Shown: in pieces, positions 11,164-23,601 of the stretch
Position numbering within the stretch: position 1 is the first letter of the stretch
Layout of the letters: each line of letters opens with the position of its first letter
Source: Ascaphus truei
Taxonomy: Eukaryota > Chordata > Amphibia > Anura > Ascaphidae
NCBI GenBank assembly: GCA_036426205.1
Contig: CM071573.1
Coordinates: forward strand, 77,348,159-77,412,158
Direction: 5' to 3'
DNA length: 64,000 nt
Notes under the pieces: model-generated
Databases searched by the model: none
What the model saw: the letters and a program-made list of their open reading frames with translations, nothing else
Told to the model about the DNA's origin: nothing
Program-made: the position numbers and the translations under genes

Positions 11164-12308
11164 TGTAGCGGTCATGTAAAATGCCTACAGTCATCTCTCC
11201 TTTGGCATCTAAGGCCGGTAAGTGTGGGGCATTCCGCATAATTATGGAAGGTTTCCCCTCACACCCTTGTGGGCCGTGCCCTGTGTTAGGGCTGGGACTG
11301 GGCACATGCTCTACTCCAATGGTTAGTGATGTCAGAGGTGTGTCAGCCTTCATTTTCCACTAGCCCTTACACCAGTGCATCGTGGCCTACTGTGTCGTTG
11401 TTCCTTACAGTCTTCGCTTTTTTCCTCATCTCTTCTGTATATTTTGTCGGAGGTGACAGTGTCTCATCAGCTCTTGTCAGTAAGCTAGTTAGATGGTGCT
11501 TTTCCTTAACGTCTTCGTACTCTAGGGCCCCCTCAGTTGCTTCCACTGTTCGTGTTATAGTAACTCCAGGGAGGCTGTGCCGGGACCTGGCACAGGGACG
11601 AGTGATATCATGCGGGAAGGGTAAGTGGATCCCTGATCTAGGTGTCTGTACCTTCTAAATGGGAGCAAGGGCGAGACTGATCCGGCTGAATATACCCATT
11701 GTGGAGGGCAGCTATGCCCCACAATGTCGTCTGTGCTCGAACCTCATCATTCCGAAAGATTGAGCTGATCGAGATAAACCTGGCCCTCCTACCCTGTCGC
11801 CTCGTGTCTCGGTCCGTGTCACCCGACCAGTTTCCCTCCTGTTATCTGCCAACAAACAGTCTGTGTGTCTAGCGTTTCTTTTACATTCTAGCCACTCTTA
11901 TGCTCACAAACCTAAAGTAGTTTTGATCCGCTTCGTTCCTGGGTAACCTTCTTGCATATCTCCCGATGCCGCCTCCACGTCTGTTTTTTGTCCCCCTGTG
12001 TTCGGCCCCTAGCCGCGTCTAGCGTGTACATCTCTTCTTTGCACTTGAACCGCGAGTGGATGCTTTGTGTTGTCGCCCTGGCTTGCCACAGCTGGCAGCT
12101 ACTTTGAGCTGGCTGGTCACCTCCTCAACATCACCTACCTCAGCTTCCTGTCTGACGGGTCTCCCCCCACCACCATCATTGCGGGACACTCAGAGTCCTG
12201 TAGCCAACGGTGCCACATCAGGCATATCTACACTGTAATGGGGGCCGTTAGACCACAGGGGCCAATGTGAGATTGGGTGGGTCAGGCCGGGCCAGAAATA
12301 CCGTTACA
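11164..12308 (+). repeat. 5' LTR
   Basis: It starts TGTAGCGG and ends CCGTTACA. It shares the first roughly 600 bases and the last roughly 110 bases with the 3' LTR, but the part between about 11800 and 12210 does not visibly match. TGGAGGC starting at 12310, two bases after the end, is a candidate primer-binding site; I could not match it to a tRNA. Confidence 0.8.
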
Positions 12309-15300
12309 TTGGAGGCGAGCTGCTGAATCAGATCTGTCCAACAGGACAGGCTCTAGCTAGGCACACTGGGAAACAGGGAGAGCGTCTGCTGCCACTCTGT
12401 GCTGCGTAGGGACGGACCTAGGGTGGTCAGGGCTGACGGGATATTGTCAGTTCGCAGGGACAACCTAGGGGCCTGAAAGGAAGTGAGGGGTCTGGAGCCG
12501 GGTTATAGCTGACCGAGTCACCTTGAGGCGTGCTAGTTGGTAGGGACGCCAGAAGGGATAGCCTGTTAACTTGGTCAGGAGTTCCTGGAGAGGGTCTGCG
12601 CTAGGCTGACCAGACAGGTAGACTCCCCAAGTACTGCATGCAGAAGCCCGAGTTACCTAGCCCATTCCAGAACACTCACCGTAGGGAGCAACAGACTGGG
12701 AGGAAGGAGCCACAGCAGACACTGAGAGAGTGACGCTAGCCTGGGTAGTGCAACACTGGGTCAAACCTATATAAGGTACCACAGTGGTGGTGCATCTGAA
12801 GCTAATCTTTATTGTACCGGGGTGGTGGCTGCCCCCGAGCGGAGCCCCATGTACGACAACTGCTACGAGAGGATGGAGGATCCGCGTGGTGCGGAGAACA
12901 CGAAATGGCGGACAGAGGCTGATGGGGAGGGCACCCGTGCGTGCAACCCACTGAAGAGCAGACTGTCGCCCGAGTTGTCATTGACCAGGCTGCTCTGGGA
13001 GCGGAGCGAAGGCTATGCTGCCCCGTTTTTATATTCCTGTATGGGACAGCGAGGGCCACCCTTGAAGAGTTTGAAGAAATTGTTATATTGGGGGAGAACC
13101 CAGTGAGGAGAGCAACAGATGGACTTTGGGGCTCAAAAGTCAACCAAAATGGGCTTCCCGCTTGCTAGGAAACCGCATGGGACAGTTACAGAAAATGTGG
13201 CTGGTGCAGGACTTGCAAAAGCTGGTCGGGAATGGCGCGAACAGCAGAGCCCCCGCCTGAAAGGGGGCATGGCGCGAAAGCTAGGGCTCCGCCCGGATGC
13301 ACATGACTAATTCAGACCCCTGTGCTGAGTCAAACCGCTACATCTATGGGACCCTCCCCTGATTTCTACCAGGGGGAGTGACTTTCAACTATGGCCTGTG
13401 GGGATGCACCCCCTGGGCCCAGGGACTGATATTCAGACGGCGCCACTACAAAAAGTAGTTCCGGCCGTGGAGGTGAATTGCAAGAAAGGATACTTTGCGC
13501 AAAAAGCTGCTGCAAGGAGAAGGCGGGAACTAGCCCGGGAAAGGATCCAGCTCTGAGGAGGAAATTGGCGCGAAAACGCTAACCGCCGCACCACCAGGAC
13601 TGAAGAGGAGTGCGGGCCTTAATTAAGGGGCATGATATTCCCCTGTGGGACCCGCCCAATAATTGCAACCCCTGGGGGCGGGTTCCAGCTCTGTCAGAGA
13701 AGGAGGAGCCGAAGCAGGGAGTGGCGATCCAGCAACTTCCACCAGTCAGTTGCGGGAACCACTGAGAAGAAGACCTGTAGGAGTGGCTCCTGTCAAGAAT
13801 GGCCTGCTCCTCCCACTGTGGGCACAATGGTCTCTACACAGCCCTACTCAGTGCCCGGCGGGGTGCTAGTGGTGAGGGTGGCCAATACCGAGACGGTGGT
13901 TGGGGCTATGCCTACAATGCCGGGCTGCCCGGAGGCACTGTCCCAATACACGCACGTTCCGCCTCATTCGGGACTTTGTACCTGTGGCCTATGCCCACAT
14001 TCATTCCTATAACAGCCTGCTGACCCCCCGGTGGACGTGACAAGGCGCTCCGCCGAGTCCCCGGGCGCGCTATGGATTATCGCGCGACGCGTCCCGAAAC
14101 AAGGGACTGGAGCCGGTCAAGTCGGCTGGTCACTGGCGATTGAGCGGCGGACCAACCCCCGGTTCGGGAAAAAGAGACGTCACCCCCCACAGCGAACCCC
14201 TAATCCGGCCGAGGGGATACTCAGATGAGGACCTCCGTGAGCTGGCGGTATAAAAAAAAACGGAGCTGAAAAGGCATACCGGGAGAACGACAACCCCGTA
14301 GGGTGTGGCAGGACGTCCCCCGCAGATCGGCGATCCGTCCGACAGAGTCCCGCCATCCCAGGACCTGCAGGAGACGGAGAGGACGCCTACACCCCTGCGG
14401 ACGGGTAAGCCAAACGCCCTATCCTTACCTGTCACAAACGAACGCGAAGCGCTGTGGCCAGCCGCGCAGGCCCCGGCGCACGTGAGTGGCCATCACTTCC
14501 GGCGGCGACGGCGGAGCAACCGGGATGTCGTCGTGAAGAAGAGACATCCCGCATGGGGGTCCCCACGCAAGATGGCGACGCTCCGGTTCTGGGGAACGTC
14601 ACTTCCGGTGGCGACGGCGGAACCCATGTAGAAAAGCAGCGACGCTTCGGCGATCGGGGGAAGGTCCCCGTCACTTACAAGGCCCAGAAATTGGAGAGAC
14701 GATCTCAGGACTGAGGAGGGTGAGACATCATCCTTGGACCAGTCTACGGACACCAGCCAGGACGGTCGTAACCCCGTGGGTCCCTTTCCGTGCCCCTATC
14801 CTCCCCAAACCCCCATATTATACCCCTACCCCCATCACACGTCACCGGCGTTACCGCCTAGCCTGAGTACGTGGACAATTCACCTGGTGGCGGGGAAACG
14901 GACGTGGGAACAGCGCGCGAGTCGCCTACGGAGGGCGATTCACCGGGGAGGGGGAGAATTGAGGGGTGGCAGATACAGCACACCCCAACCGGCAGTAAAG
15001 GCTCCGGGGTCCTCGAGGTGGTTCACATCCTCGCGACCAATGGTCGTCCGGTATTTTTCAATTGACACGACAGGGAACCAGGGCTACAACCCATTAAGGA
15101 GACCCGGTGTGGGCCCCGCTATTTGAAGGGTATCCGACCGCTGGATGCGGACCGTACTCGGTTCCTCATCCGGCGGGAGGACGTGGTAGATTTCTGGGGG
15201 AAAGAGGGAAGTTTACAACCCCGAACAGGGGACAGGGAATTACGAAGAGGTGTTGTTCCAAGCTGACGTAAGACGCGCCCATGGGTCCCCGACACACTTT

Positions 15301-15912
15301 CAGATCCAGTCGATCCTGATGAGCCCCTATCATGGGTTTACCTGGGAGGGCAGATATCGCTGATCGGACCAGGGTCATAAGGGCTGAGAGGGCTATAATA
15401 GTCAAATTAAAAATCCCACGGTTTGAGTATCCCTATGTTCCGGAGCCCCTGATGGATGAAATGAGGACAATAGGGAAAGGTGGCTCCAAAGACTATAGTA
15501 GCTGTATTTAGTAATAGGGGAGCCGCCATTTTAGGTAAGAAGGCGGAAGAAAGGATACACACCCCTATGCGAGTGTGGAGCATAGGGAGAAATGTTCACA
15601 ACATAGGGCGACCTATATGCCAGAGACAGGATCGCCTAGGCATAACTATGTCACGTCCTGGATATGGGTACACGGGAGGTGAGGAAACCCGACCCAGATC
15701 ACTATTTTAGGGGGGTAAACTACCGCATCACGCGGGTCTGTGGCTGCTGGTCGGGGCGGCTTGGCGGAATGTAACTGTAGTCCATTGTTTGGTATTCTGA
15801 AAATTTGTATGTGAATGTAACATAATTATGTCCTATGTTACAGTGCTTTCCTGGAAGAAGGTGTACAAATTTAGGGTCCCAGCGAGGACGATGGGATTCA
15901 CCAGGGGGAGAA
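12309..15912 (+). other. LTR element interior, GC-rich, no pol
   Basis: Longest frames are about 130 codons and lack known motifs. A repeated piece ACTTCCGGNGGCGACGGCGG occurs at about 14494 and 14601. Near 15125-15200 a frame reads LKGIRPLDADRTRFLIRRED, followed by VVDFWGKEG; it looks protein-like but I cannot assign it. 15480-15712 is a 76-codon frame of unknown meaning. Confidence 0.5.
15903..15912 (+). promoter_or_regulatory. Polypurine tract of the LTR element
   Basis: AGGGGGAGAA sits directly against the first base of the 3' LTR, the usual place of the plus-strand primer. Confidence 0.75.
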
Positions 15913-16791
15913 TGTAGCGGTCATGTAAAATGCCTACAGTCATCTCTCCTGTTGGCAGTAAGGCCTGGTAAGTGTGGGCATGCCAGCAGTAATTAGGGGG
16001 TTTCCCCTCACACCCTGGTGGGGCCCTGTGTATGGCTGGGACTGGTCCCTGCTCTGACATCATGGTTAGTGATGTCAGAGGTGTGTCTCCCTCAGAAGCT
16101 TACATAAGGCACAGCACTGTTGTCTAAAGTTAGTTCACTTGAGGAAGAGTTCCAGCTCTTGTCAGAGCTGAAGAAGGATTTCAAGTTCTATCAGAGTGTC
16201 ATTATTTTATAACTCCATGGGAGGCTGTGTCCCAGGGACCTGACAGGACAGTGTTCCGGCGGGAATAGTGGATCCCTGATCTAGGTGATATACCTATCTA
16301 AAGGGAGCACGGGCGAGATGATGCTGAAATAACCCATTGTGGAGGCAGCTATGCCCACCGTGCAATAAAAGATGGAGCGGATCAGAGAAACCCCTGTGTG
16401 TGAGAGTCCATGATTACACAGGAGGTTGCACCACCGAGGAGTTCCTCGTCAGGATCATCCCCATGCGGACGCAGGGACCCTGATGAGTTGGAGGCGCTGC
16501 ACTTGGAACTAGGCTGAGAACTCAGCACACTACCACCAGCCCCAAGCTGCTGCCTCCCCACATCTTCGCCCTCCCGGTCCAGGATTGCGCTCGTTCCCGC
16601 CTTACTTCCGTTTCTTACTTTGTCCTCCCCCACCCCCCCTCCTTCTATTCTCTTCCTTCTGTCCTGTAAGTCCAAACAGGTCACCACTCAGCCAGCATAT
16701 CTACACAAACTGTAATGGGGGCGGTTAGACCCAGGATGGGCCAATGTGAGCATTGGGTCGCGGCGTCAGCCGGGCCAGAAATACCGTTACA
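15913..16791 (+). repeat. 3' LTR
   Basis: It starts TGTAGCGG and ends CCGTTACA. It carries AATAAA at 16364-16369, a fitting poly(A) signal. It is about 265 bases shorter than the 5' LTR, with an unrelated-looking U5-side middle (about 16400-16700). Confidence 0.8.
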
Positions 16792-16795
16792 TTAG

Positions 16796-18123
16796 ATAAA
16801 CCATTTTTTGTTATCTGTTTACCTATGGACACGTACAGCATGAGCACCCGTTTTTTTACCATTCATATTTTGATGACTAAAAAGTTGAAGACTCTATAGT
16901 GGTTAAGTATGAAAGTCTTCAAGCTAAAAAACCAAGGCTAAACTGAACAGATTTATCAGTGCAAAAGACTATTGATTTGAATTGCATTGTTTCCTTGATA
17001 TATCTAGAGCAGTTTCATTACCCTAATTTATCTAAAGTTTTGCTAGCTTGATGGTCAAAGAATGTTCTGAATGTGGCTGGCTGAGATGTGCTAAAGCTGT
17101 AACCACCTTAACCACTTAGCCACACTTCTCATCAGATTACTAGGCATACAGTAGATGCCAATAGCTGTGGTTTCTAACCTTCCAGCTCCTTATTCTCAAC
17201 TATACTATACTCATTGGTTGCCATGGAAAAGAACATTTGTGAAGTGAGAGTATACTGCGTTTATCCCCAATAGTAAACATAAAGCCTTGAAACCAAATGA
17301 TCCTTGTTAGATCTCTACCTTTTCTAGTCTTATCCACAATTTCATATTTGAAAAGTGATTGAACAGTCCAACTAAAAGCTGATGTCCTGTATATTACATA
17401 TCATATATGTTCATCCAGAAGAAAAGTGGTTAATTGTGATACTGATGATTTTTTAATTTAACTGATTAGCTTTGATTTTAGTGACTACAGTGGCATTTTG
17501 GTCCTACTGCAGGATTAATAACTGCCTGCTAAGTATCCCAAGCACCCGATGGGGATACTTCTTATAAACTTCAAACAAATTGCGCCTTCAAGTAATTCTA
17601 AAACACAGCTGGACACTGTCAGGCCTGATTGGGGAATTCTTAAGTGAGGATGATTGAAACTGTTTTTACATTGATTATGCAGACTATGACATCTGTCCCA
17701 TTAAAAAATAGGACCTAGATAAGTGCCAGTTAAGCCATTTTGAAGCACAAGTACTGTAACTCCTCGTATTACAATTCTTGCATAAGAAATGAACATGTTA
17801 AATACCAATGTAGCAACACCTGGGAGAGTCCTACTTATCTCACAAAGCACCTTTTTGTAAACAACATATCACTGCCATTGCATATTCCTACAACACATTG
17901 AAAGAAAGAGCGACTCCGTGAGTAAAAGCACGGACTCTGGAAACAATGACAGACTCGGAAACAGGGGAGCAAAGTCACTTTCTCTCCCTGTGCGGCAGGC
18001 ACCCACATGTAGTAAGTTTTGAGGGGCAAGCATTCCCTGTGCCTGCAAAATTCAATGATGCTGCATACACTGCCAGTGAATAATAGGAAAAACAAATATT
18101 ACTGTTATTAAGAGGTGGCACGA
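16796..18123. other. No gene recognised
   Basis: AT-rich sequence; nothing repeated within the window and no motif-bearing frame. Confidence 0.5.
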
Positions 18124-18183
18124 GCACTCCAATCTGCACTCCAATCTGCACTCCAATCTGCACTCCAATCTGCACTCTAATCT
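18124..18183. repeat. 12-bp tandem repeat, five units
   Basis: GCACTCCAATCT repeated five times; the last unit has one change (CTCTAATCT). It lies about 70 bases from a hammerhead-like motif. The reverse complement of its core, CAGATTGGAG, occurs once at about 18291-18300. It is too short and has no spacers, so it is not a CRISPR array. Confidence 0.95.
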
Positions 18184-18251
18184 GGGCTCTAAAACTAGAA
18201 TTTAAAAATAAAAGTACAGTCAACAGAAAATAAAAAACACCGGTCAAAATC

Positions 18252-18296
18252 AACAACGTTTCAGGGCTCACATGGCTTTTGATCTGGTCCCAGATT
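18252..18296 (-). ncRNA. Degenerate hammerhead-like motif
   Basis: On the minus strand: GATCAAAAGCC, a loop, GAGCCCTGAAACGTTG. It keeps GAAACG and the spacing of the other copies, but helix II is poorly paired. I read it as a decayed PLE-like fragment. Confidence 0.35.
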
Positions 18297-18299
18297 GGA

Positions 18300-20558
18300 G
18301 AACTGTGGCCACTTCTTTCATACGAATAATTCTGGTGGGAGACAACTGGAGACAACTGGACCATGGGCACCTTGATGCAATAACATTATAGCTGCACTTA
18401 CAGTGAGTTGTGTTTCTCTCTGAATGTCTCACTGGTTCTCATATCTCCATCCTTGGCTTCATTTTTCTTTACGACATAATCATGCTTATTCACGTCATCC
18501 CTTCTGTGGATCAAGCAGGAAAAGTGGAGGACATGTCCCCATGCGGATAGCAGGAGCTCAATGAAGAAACGCCAAACAAGTTTCAGATAACCATGTTTTA
18601 TTTTAACTGATTGGAAAAATATTACAGAATGTTTTGTAGTTTTTTTCTATTTAGAAGGAGTCAAAAACAACAAGGATAAGCTTATTACTTATTACAATGG
18701 CGCTAAAACATGCCATTGACTTGTTAGTGCCACAATAGGAGGAAGGAATCACACCAATCAATGAGAACGACCACTTGCTTCAATAAAAAAACAAATATGT
18801 TATGTTTTTCAATAACACAGGTAGATAGTAAATATTTAAATATTTTAGATTAAAACCAAAACACCAGTGAATGTTCTCAATCTCACCATTAGTAGACATT
18901 TAGGAACCATTGTTACACGCCAAGGAGCTGATCTGAATTTCGCCCTTTAAAAGCAGAGTCATATTTTGTTAATCAATTTATTAATGGTCATTTTCTCTCA
19001 AGAGAAAATCAGGAGTACTTAGTCCAGAAGCATAAAAAAGTCAAATGTCTGATTTATTGCTAATGTGTTAAGAAGTATAACTCTAGGCCCAGGACATACT
19101 TGAAAACGAGAGGTAACTCTCAATGTATTTCTTCCTGGTAAAACATTTTTAAAATTAAAAAAATAAGAAAAGTAAATCAAATTCCTTTGGTGTCATAAAT
19201 TAGCGCCTACGGGCAAACCATTTACAATATGTTTTCTCCAAAATATCTGGCTTAAATAATATTTCACAATTATCTTAATTATGTTTACTTTTGTAGAGGT
19301 CACATTTTCGGTTGTGGAGGGTGCAATATTCCCTATATTACAAAAAAAATCCCTTTGCAGTAGCACTTGACATAAACTTGTTTTAAAAACCCTTGACAAC
19401 ATTAGAAAAATAAGCAATATATGCTGTGGATCTGACCTACCAACATCTCCTGAACTCTTATTTTCCAGGGACTACTCTGTGTAATAATTTGAGAGTTTTT
19501 CTGGCTTGGTAATGTCAGTAGCCTTGAAAGAGCCAATTGATGACCAGATATACAAAAGGGGCAAAACGTTAGAATGCTTCAGCTCCCATTCATACACATG
19601 TAGGTAAAGATGGGCTTTTGTGGATCTACGCCTTAGTTACTATTTTTCATACAGTCTTATGATAATACGGCTGCAAATTTGAACTGAGAATGTAGCATGT
19701 GTCTTTAGTAATTACATTTTTTGTTTGAAGCATTGTTCTCAGGAGAAACCAACCTGAAAATGTGCAGTGTTCCCTTGATTTCTTGTCTTACATTTGTGTA
19801 TGTATAATTGTGACCAATTTGGGTTATTATTGAGTGCAATTTCTCCTAACATTAGATTTCCTACATAGATGTATACTGTAATCACAAAAACATTCCATTA
19901 GATATGCAATCTACATTAATATAGTAATGCCTGTACTTGTAGAGTACAAACTACCAGCTTCAACTGCTGTTCTTTTCTTGTCTCTATGAATAGCTCCTCC
20001 AAAAGTGCCAACACGATGATAACTGATATACTGTACATTTACCAGATTGCATTAACTGGAGAGTCATGTTAATACCTAATATTGTGCATCAGCATTTTTT
20101 GTATAATCTTCATGGTCTTGCCCTTGCCCATGAAAGCCCGAGAGGAGCGGTCAGTGTTACATCAAATTCATCACTCAATTCAGTTAACAGTCAAGAAGGA
20201 AGTCTCCTGTGAAAGGTTGTTGACATGGTCAGTTGGAAGTGGTACACAAAGACATTGCTTCACACAGGGTGTACATTTTATATTTCTTGTGTACAAAGAT
20301 GCAGGAGTCAAACAAGCCCAAATCAATGCTTCCTCCATCGGGGAAGCCAGGTTCAACTCTTTCACCCAAGAGGGGCATGCATACAAAGCAATGAGACGCG
20401 GTCATTTAAATCAACACAGTATGCCCGCCTCCGCCAGTGGGCCAGCAAAGCATGGCAGTGCATAGGTAGAATAAAGAGCTTTTCTCATGCTAAATGTTAT
20501 TTAAATACAAAATATTCTTTCTATGGGAATTTCTGCTATGCAGATGGCAAAGGCCTGT
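18300..20558. other. Mostly unassigned; LINE-like 3' tail at 19075-19165
   Basis: The piece at 19075-19165 (GAGAGGTAACTCTCAATGTA..CTTCCTGGTAAAACATTTT) resembles a common frog LINE 3' end on the plus strand. The rest shows no gene or recognisable element. Confidence 0.4.
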
Positions 20559-20730
20559 CAGGGCATGGCCAACTCCTGTCTTCAAGGTCAGATTTTAAGA
20601 ATAGCCCTGCTTCAGCACAGGTGACTCAATCAGTGGCTCAGTCGAAGACTGCACCACCTGTGCTGAAGCAGGGATAGCCTGAAAAGCTGACCTGTTAGTA
20701 TCCCTGGGGGACTGGAGTTGGCCACCCCTG
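20559..20730. mobile_element. hAT-type MITE, family A, copy 2
   Basis: Starts CAGGGCATGGCCAACTCC and ends GTTGGCCACCCCTG. The middle is the family palindrome (CCTGCTTCAGCACAGGTG and its mirror). Flanks do not show a clear target duplication. Confidence 0.85.
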
Positions 20731-21729
20731 GATATGCTTTCCTGTTCATAATCTTGCAGTTTATACTTGCCTTGAAATGTGCTCTTTTGAATATCTGCAG
20801 CTGATCAAGAGCATTAGAGAAGCAGAATTGGAAGACGTGGTCCTGATCGGAAAGTAGTAGAAATGACAAAGATCTTTCTGCTCACTCCTGGAACAGTTGC
20901 TGTGACAACCTTCTGAATCTTATTCTAATCCTTTAAGTGCTGAAGCTGCTTGATTATTTGGCCCAAAAAAATAAATACATGTAAACACTGAAATGAACAA
21001 AAGACATTACCGGCATTAAACAAGATTACTGACAGTAAGCTAATCTGGTGGGGAAGAATACTTTCATGACAGGGCTTTCTTATACAACATTTATTCAACC
21101 AGGGACACAAATTTATTCAGAAAATAAAAGGCTGACGTGACCGTCAGAGAGATAATTGCAGTTTTGTGCCAGAGTGATTCACTTGCTGGTTTAGTAACCA
21201 TTTGTTTGGAGTATGTGTTTTAAACGTTAAAACGCAGCAGGGAGTGCTTCACCTGGTCCTTTCTGTGCTGCGAGTACTTCATTACACAAGACGGATGAGT
21301 TAGTTGCAGTATTTGCAGAGAAGTATATGGAGAGACTGGTTACCACCCAGATGTTTGTCCATTGCTGTAGAAAATGGGATCCTGCAGAATGGGGGGTAGG
21401 GGGGAATAATGACAGTGCTCTCTATTCATATATATCTAGGTTACCATGCATTTAAAGCAGCAAAAAATGTGAAATCTTATACAGTATGAAAAAAAAAAAA
21501 AAACAGTTTTGTAGTATTACATAATACTTACTGCATTTTTTTTTTTAAATTCAACTCTTATTGCCATTTGAAATGAGTTTTAAAGCATCCTTTGCTTCTT
21601 ATAGCAGGTTTTAACATACCTCCAAAGCAGTGCAAGATATTTGCAACACTTTCCTGTTTGGGATCATTTGTTGCCAATATTCTGAATAGTTTCAGTTGTA
21701 AACTGTAATAATAGATAATGTCACCTTAG

Positions 21730-22440
21730 TAATATGAGGATACATTGTAGCTGCTGAGTTACACTGACTCAAGCGGCCATTATGTTAGGCACACGTTCAG
21801 GATTTTAACAGATTTATAACAGGATCACCAAACGATTGCCAGCTTAGGTAAGAGTGTAGAATTATACATTGTCACACGCTGTACATACTGTACTGTATAA
21901 AAATAAGAAAAAAAGGAGGGGGGTGTAGTATTGCTGCGTAATGTGTCTGAATGTAAAATATGACAATACTGATGAAATAAGGTTGAACAATTCTTTGTTC
22001 CCAATGTTCACAAAATTCATGTTTGAAAAAAGAAACGGATGCTTTTTTTAAGTACTAGTACTTTAGTTTTGGAATGAGTAATAAATAAGGTAATAAGTAA
22101 CAGTCCCCCATAGCATCAAGATCATGAATTATAGCCTCTCCATTATTACATTGGACAGAATGCATGCAGTAAATATTCACATTGAAACCTTTACAGCGGT
22201 TATTGCACCATACTCACTTGGGAGCTATTTGACAACATTTTTTAACTTTTTCAACAGAAAAAACCTGCAAAAGTGAAACAATCTGGTTTATTTTAAATTC
22301 CAGTTGCGTTCTCCCGTGATTGATCAGCAAAGATCTTGCTGTCCTGGGTTCACTTAATGGCCGCCATTCAGTTTCAATCAATCCTTCAGTCAGTGTAACT
22401 TAACAACTACAATGTATCCTTGTAACATTGACTATTGCTA
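21730..22440. mobile_element. TIR element, non-autonomous
   Basis: GGATACATTGTAGCTGCTGA followed by GTTACACTGACT at 21738-21770 is mirrored at 22385-22420 (AGTCAGTGTAACTTAACAAC, then TACAATGTATCC). The inner flanks also mirror (CGGCCAT and ATGGCCG). About 700 bases in total with no coding sequence. No target duplication could be fixed, so the superfamily is open. Confidence 0.55.
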
Positions 22441-22519
22441 CAGTTTACAGCTCAAACTGTGTGGAGTAACTCAAGGTTCGTACGGGAACCGCTGCGTTTT
22501 TAACTTATTTTATACTGAC

Positions 22520-23601
22520 CTTTAGGTTGTCATAGAGAGCAAAGTCTCCATCTTTGCTGATGATACTAAATTTTTTAAGGTACTAAAATCAGAGGAGGAC
22601 GTAATTTCTATCCAGGAGTCTTGGATAGACTGGAAACTTGGGCAGGTAAATGGCAGGTGAGGTTTAATACAGATAAGTGTAAGGTTATGCATTTGGGAAA
22701 CAAGAGTAAACAGTCGATTTACAAATTAAATGGGGATAAATTAGGGGAATCCTTGATGGAAAAGGATTTAGGAGTGCTTGTAGACAGCAGGCTTAGCAAT
22801 AATGCCCAATGTCATGCAGTAGCTGCAAAGACAAACAAATTCTTATCTGGCATTAAATGGGGATTGGATTGAACGTAAGTAAACATAATTATGCCCCTCT
22901 ATAAAGCATTAGAAAGACCACACCTTAAATATAGAATACAGTTGTAGGCACCACTCCATAAAAAAGAGCCACCAAATTAATAAAGGGGATGAAAATCTGA
23001 TTTATGAGGAGAGGCTCGCTAAATTAGATTTGTTTATATTAGAAAAGAGGCATCTAAGAGGGGATATGATAACTACAGTATATAGAAATATATTTGGTAA
23101 CACTAAAAGGAGCTTTTAAGCGACTATTCCTCCCAAGGGCAGTAGAAACGACACAGGGTCATACCTTAAGGTTAGAGGAAATGAAATTTCACCTGCAACA
23201 AAGGAAAGGGATCTTTACAGCAAGGGCAGTTACACTGTGGAATTCATTACCCATGGAGACTGTGATAACAGATACAATAGATTTCTTAAAAAAAAGGTTG
23301 GACATCTTTTAAGAAAGGAAAGGTATACAGAGATATACCAAAAAAGTAAACATTGGAAGGATGTTGATCCAGGGGGTAATCTGAGCCAATATTTGGAGTC
23401 TGGAGGGAATTTATTTTTCCCATTATGCGACATCATTAGATGATATTTCACTGGGTTTTTTTTTTGTTTGCCTGCCTCTGGATCAATATACTGTATTGTA
23501 AATACAAATATAGGATAAGTATCTGTCGTCTAAAAATAGCATGGGTTGAACTTGATGGACATATGTTTTATTTTTCAATTTCATCTACTATGTAACTATA
23601 A
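22520..23601 (+). pseudogene. CR1 LINE, 3' part of ORF2 and tail
   Basis: The catalytic box reads FADDTKFF (about 22553). After a frameshift near 22612 a frame from 22621 gives LETWAGKWQVRFNTDKCKVM and then EKDLGVLVDSRLS, typical of the CR1 thumb. A later piece from 23094 reads RAVTLWNSLPMETVITDTID, the CR1 C-terminal end. Between them about 220 bases are decayed or deleted. The 3' tail (TTGAACTTGATGGACATATG to CTATGTAACTAT) is the usual frog CR1 ending. 5' truncated and dead. Confidence 0.85.

Larger units (their letters stand above)
11164..16791 (+). mobile_element. LTR retrotransposon, non-autonomous
   Basis: Two long direct repeats both begin TGTAGCGGTCATG and both end CCGTTACA, with the 4-bp duplication TTAG at 11160-11163 and 16792-16795. 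A polypurine tract AGGGGGAGAA lies immediately before the 3' LTR (15903-15912). The interior, 12309-15912, is GC-rich and holds only short overlapping frames. I saw no protease, reverse transcriptase, RNase H or integrase motif, so it looks like a defective or LARD-type element that would need enzymes from elsewhere. The superfamily (Ty3/gypsy or retrovirus-like) is not settled. Confidence 0.8.

Noticed and set aside
11326..11658. 110-codon frame inside the 5' LTR
   Set aside because: Lies within a repeat also present at the 3' end and has no recognised motif.
14031..14753. Overlapping GC-rich frames of 60-108 codons on both strands
   Set aside because: High GC lowers stop frequency; no motif, and frames overlap in opposite directions inside an LTR element.
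18124..18183. Short regular repeat that could suggest a CRISPR array
   Set aside because: Units are 12 bases with no spacers, in a vertebrate-type genome.
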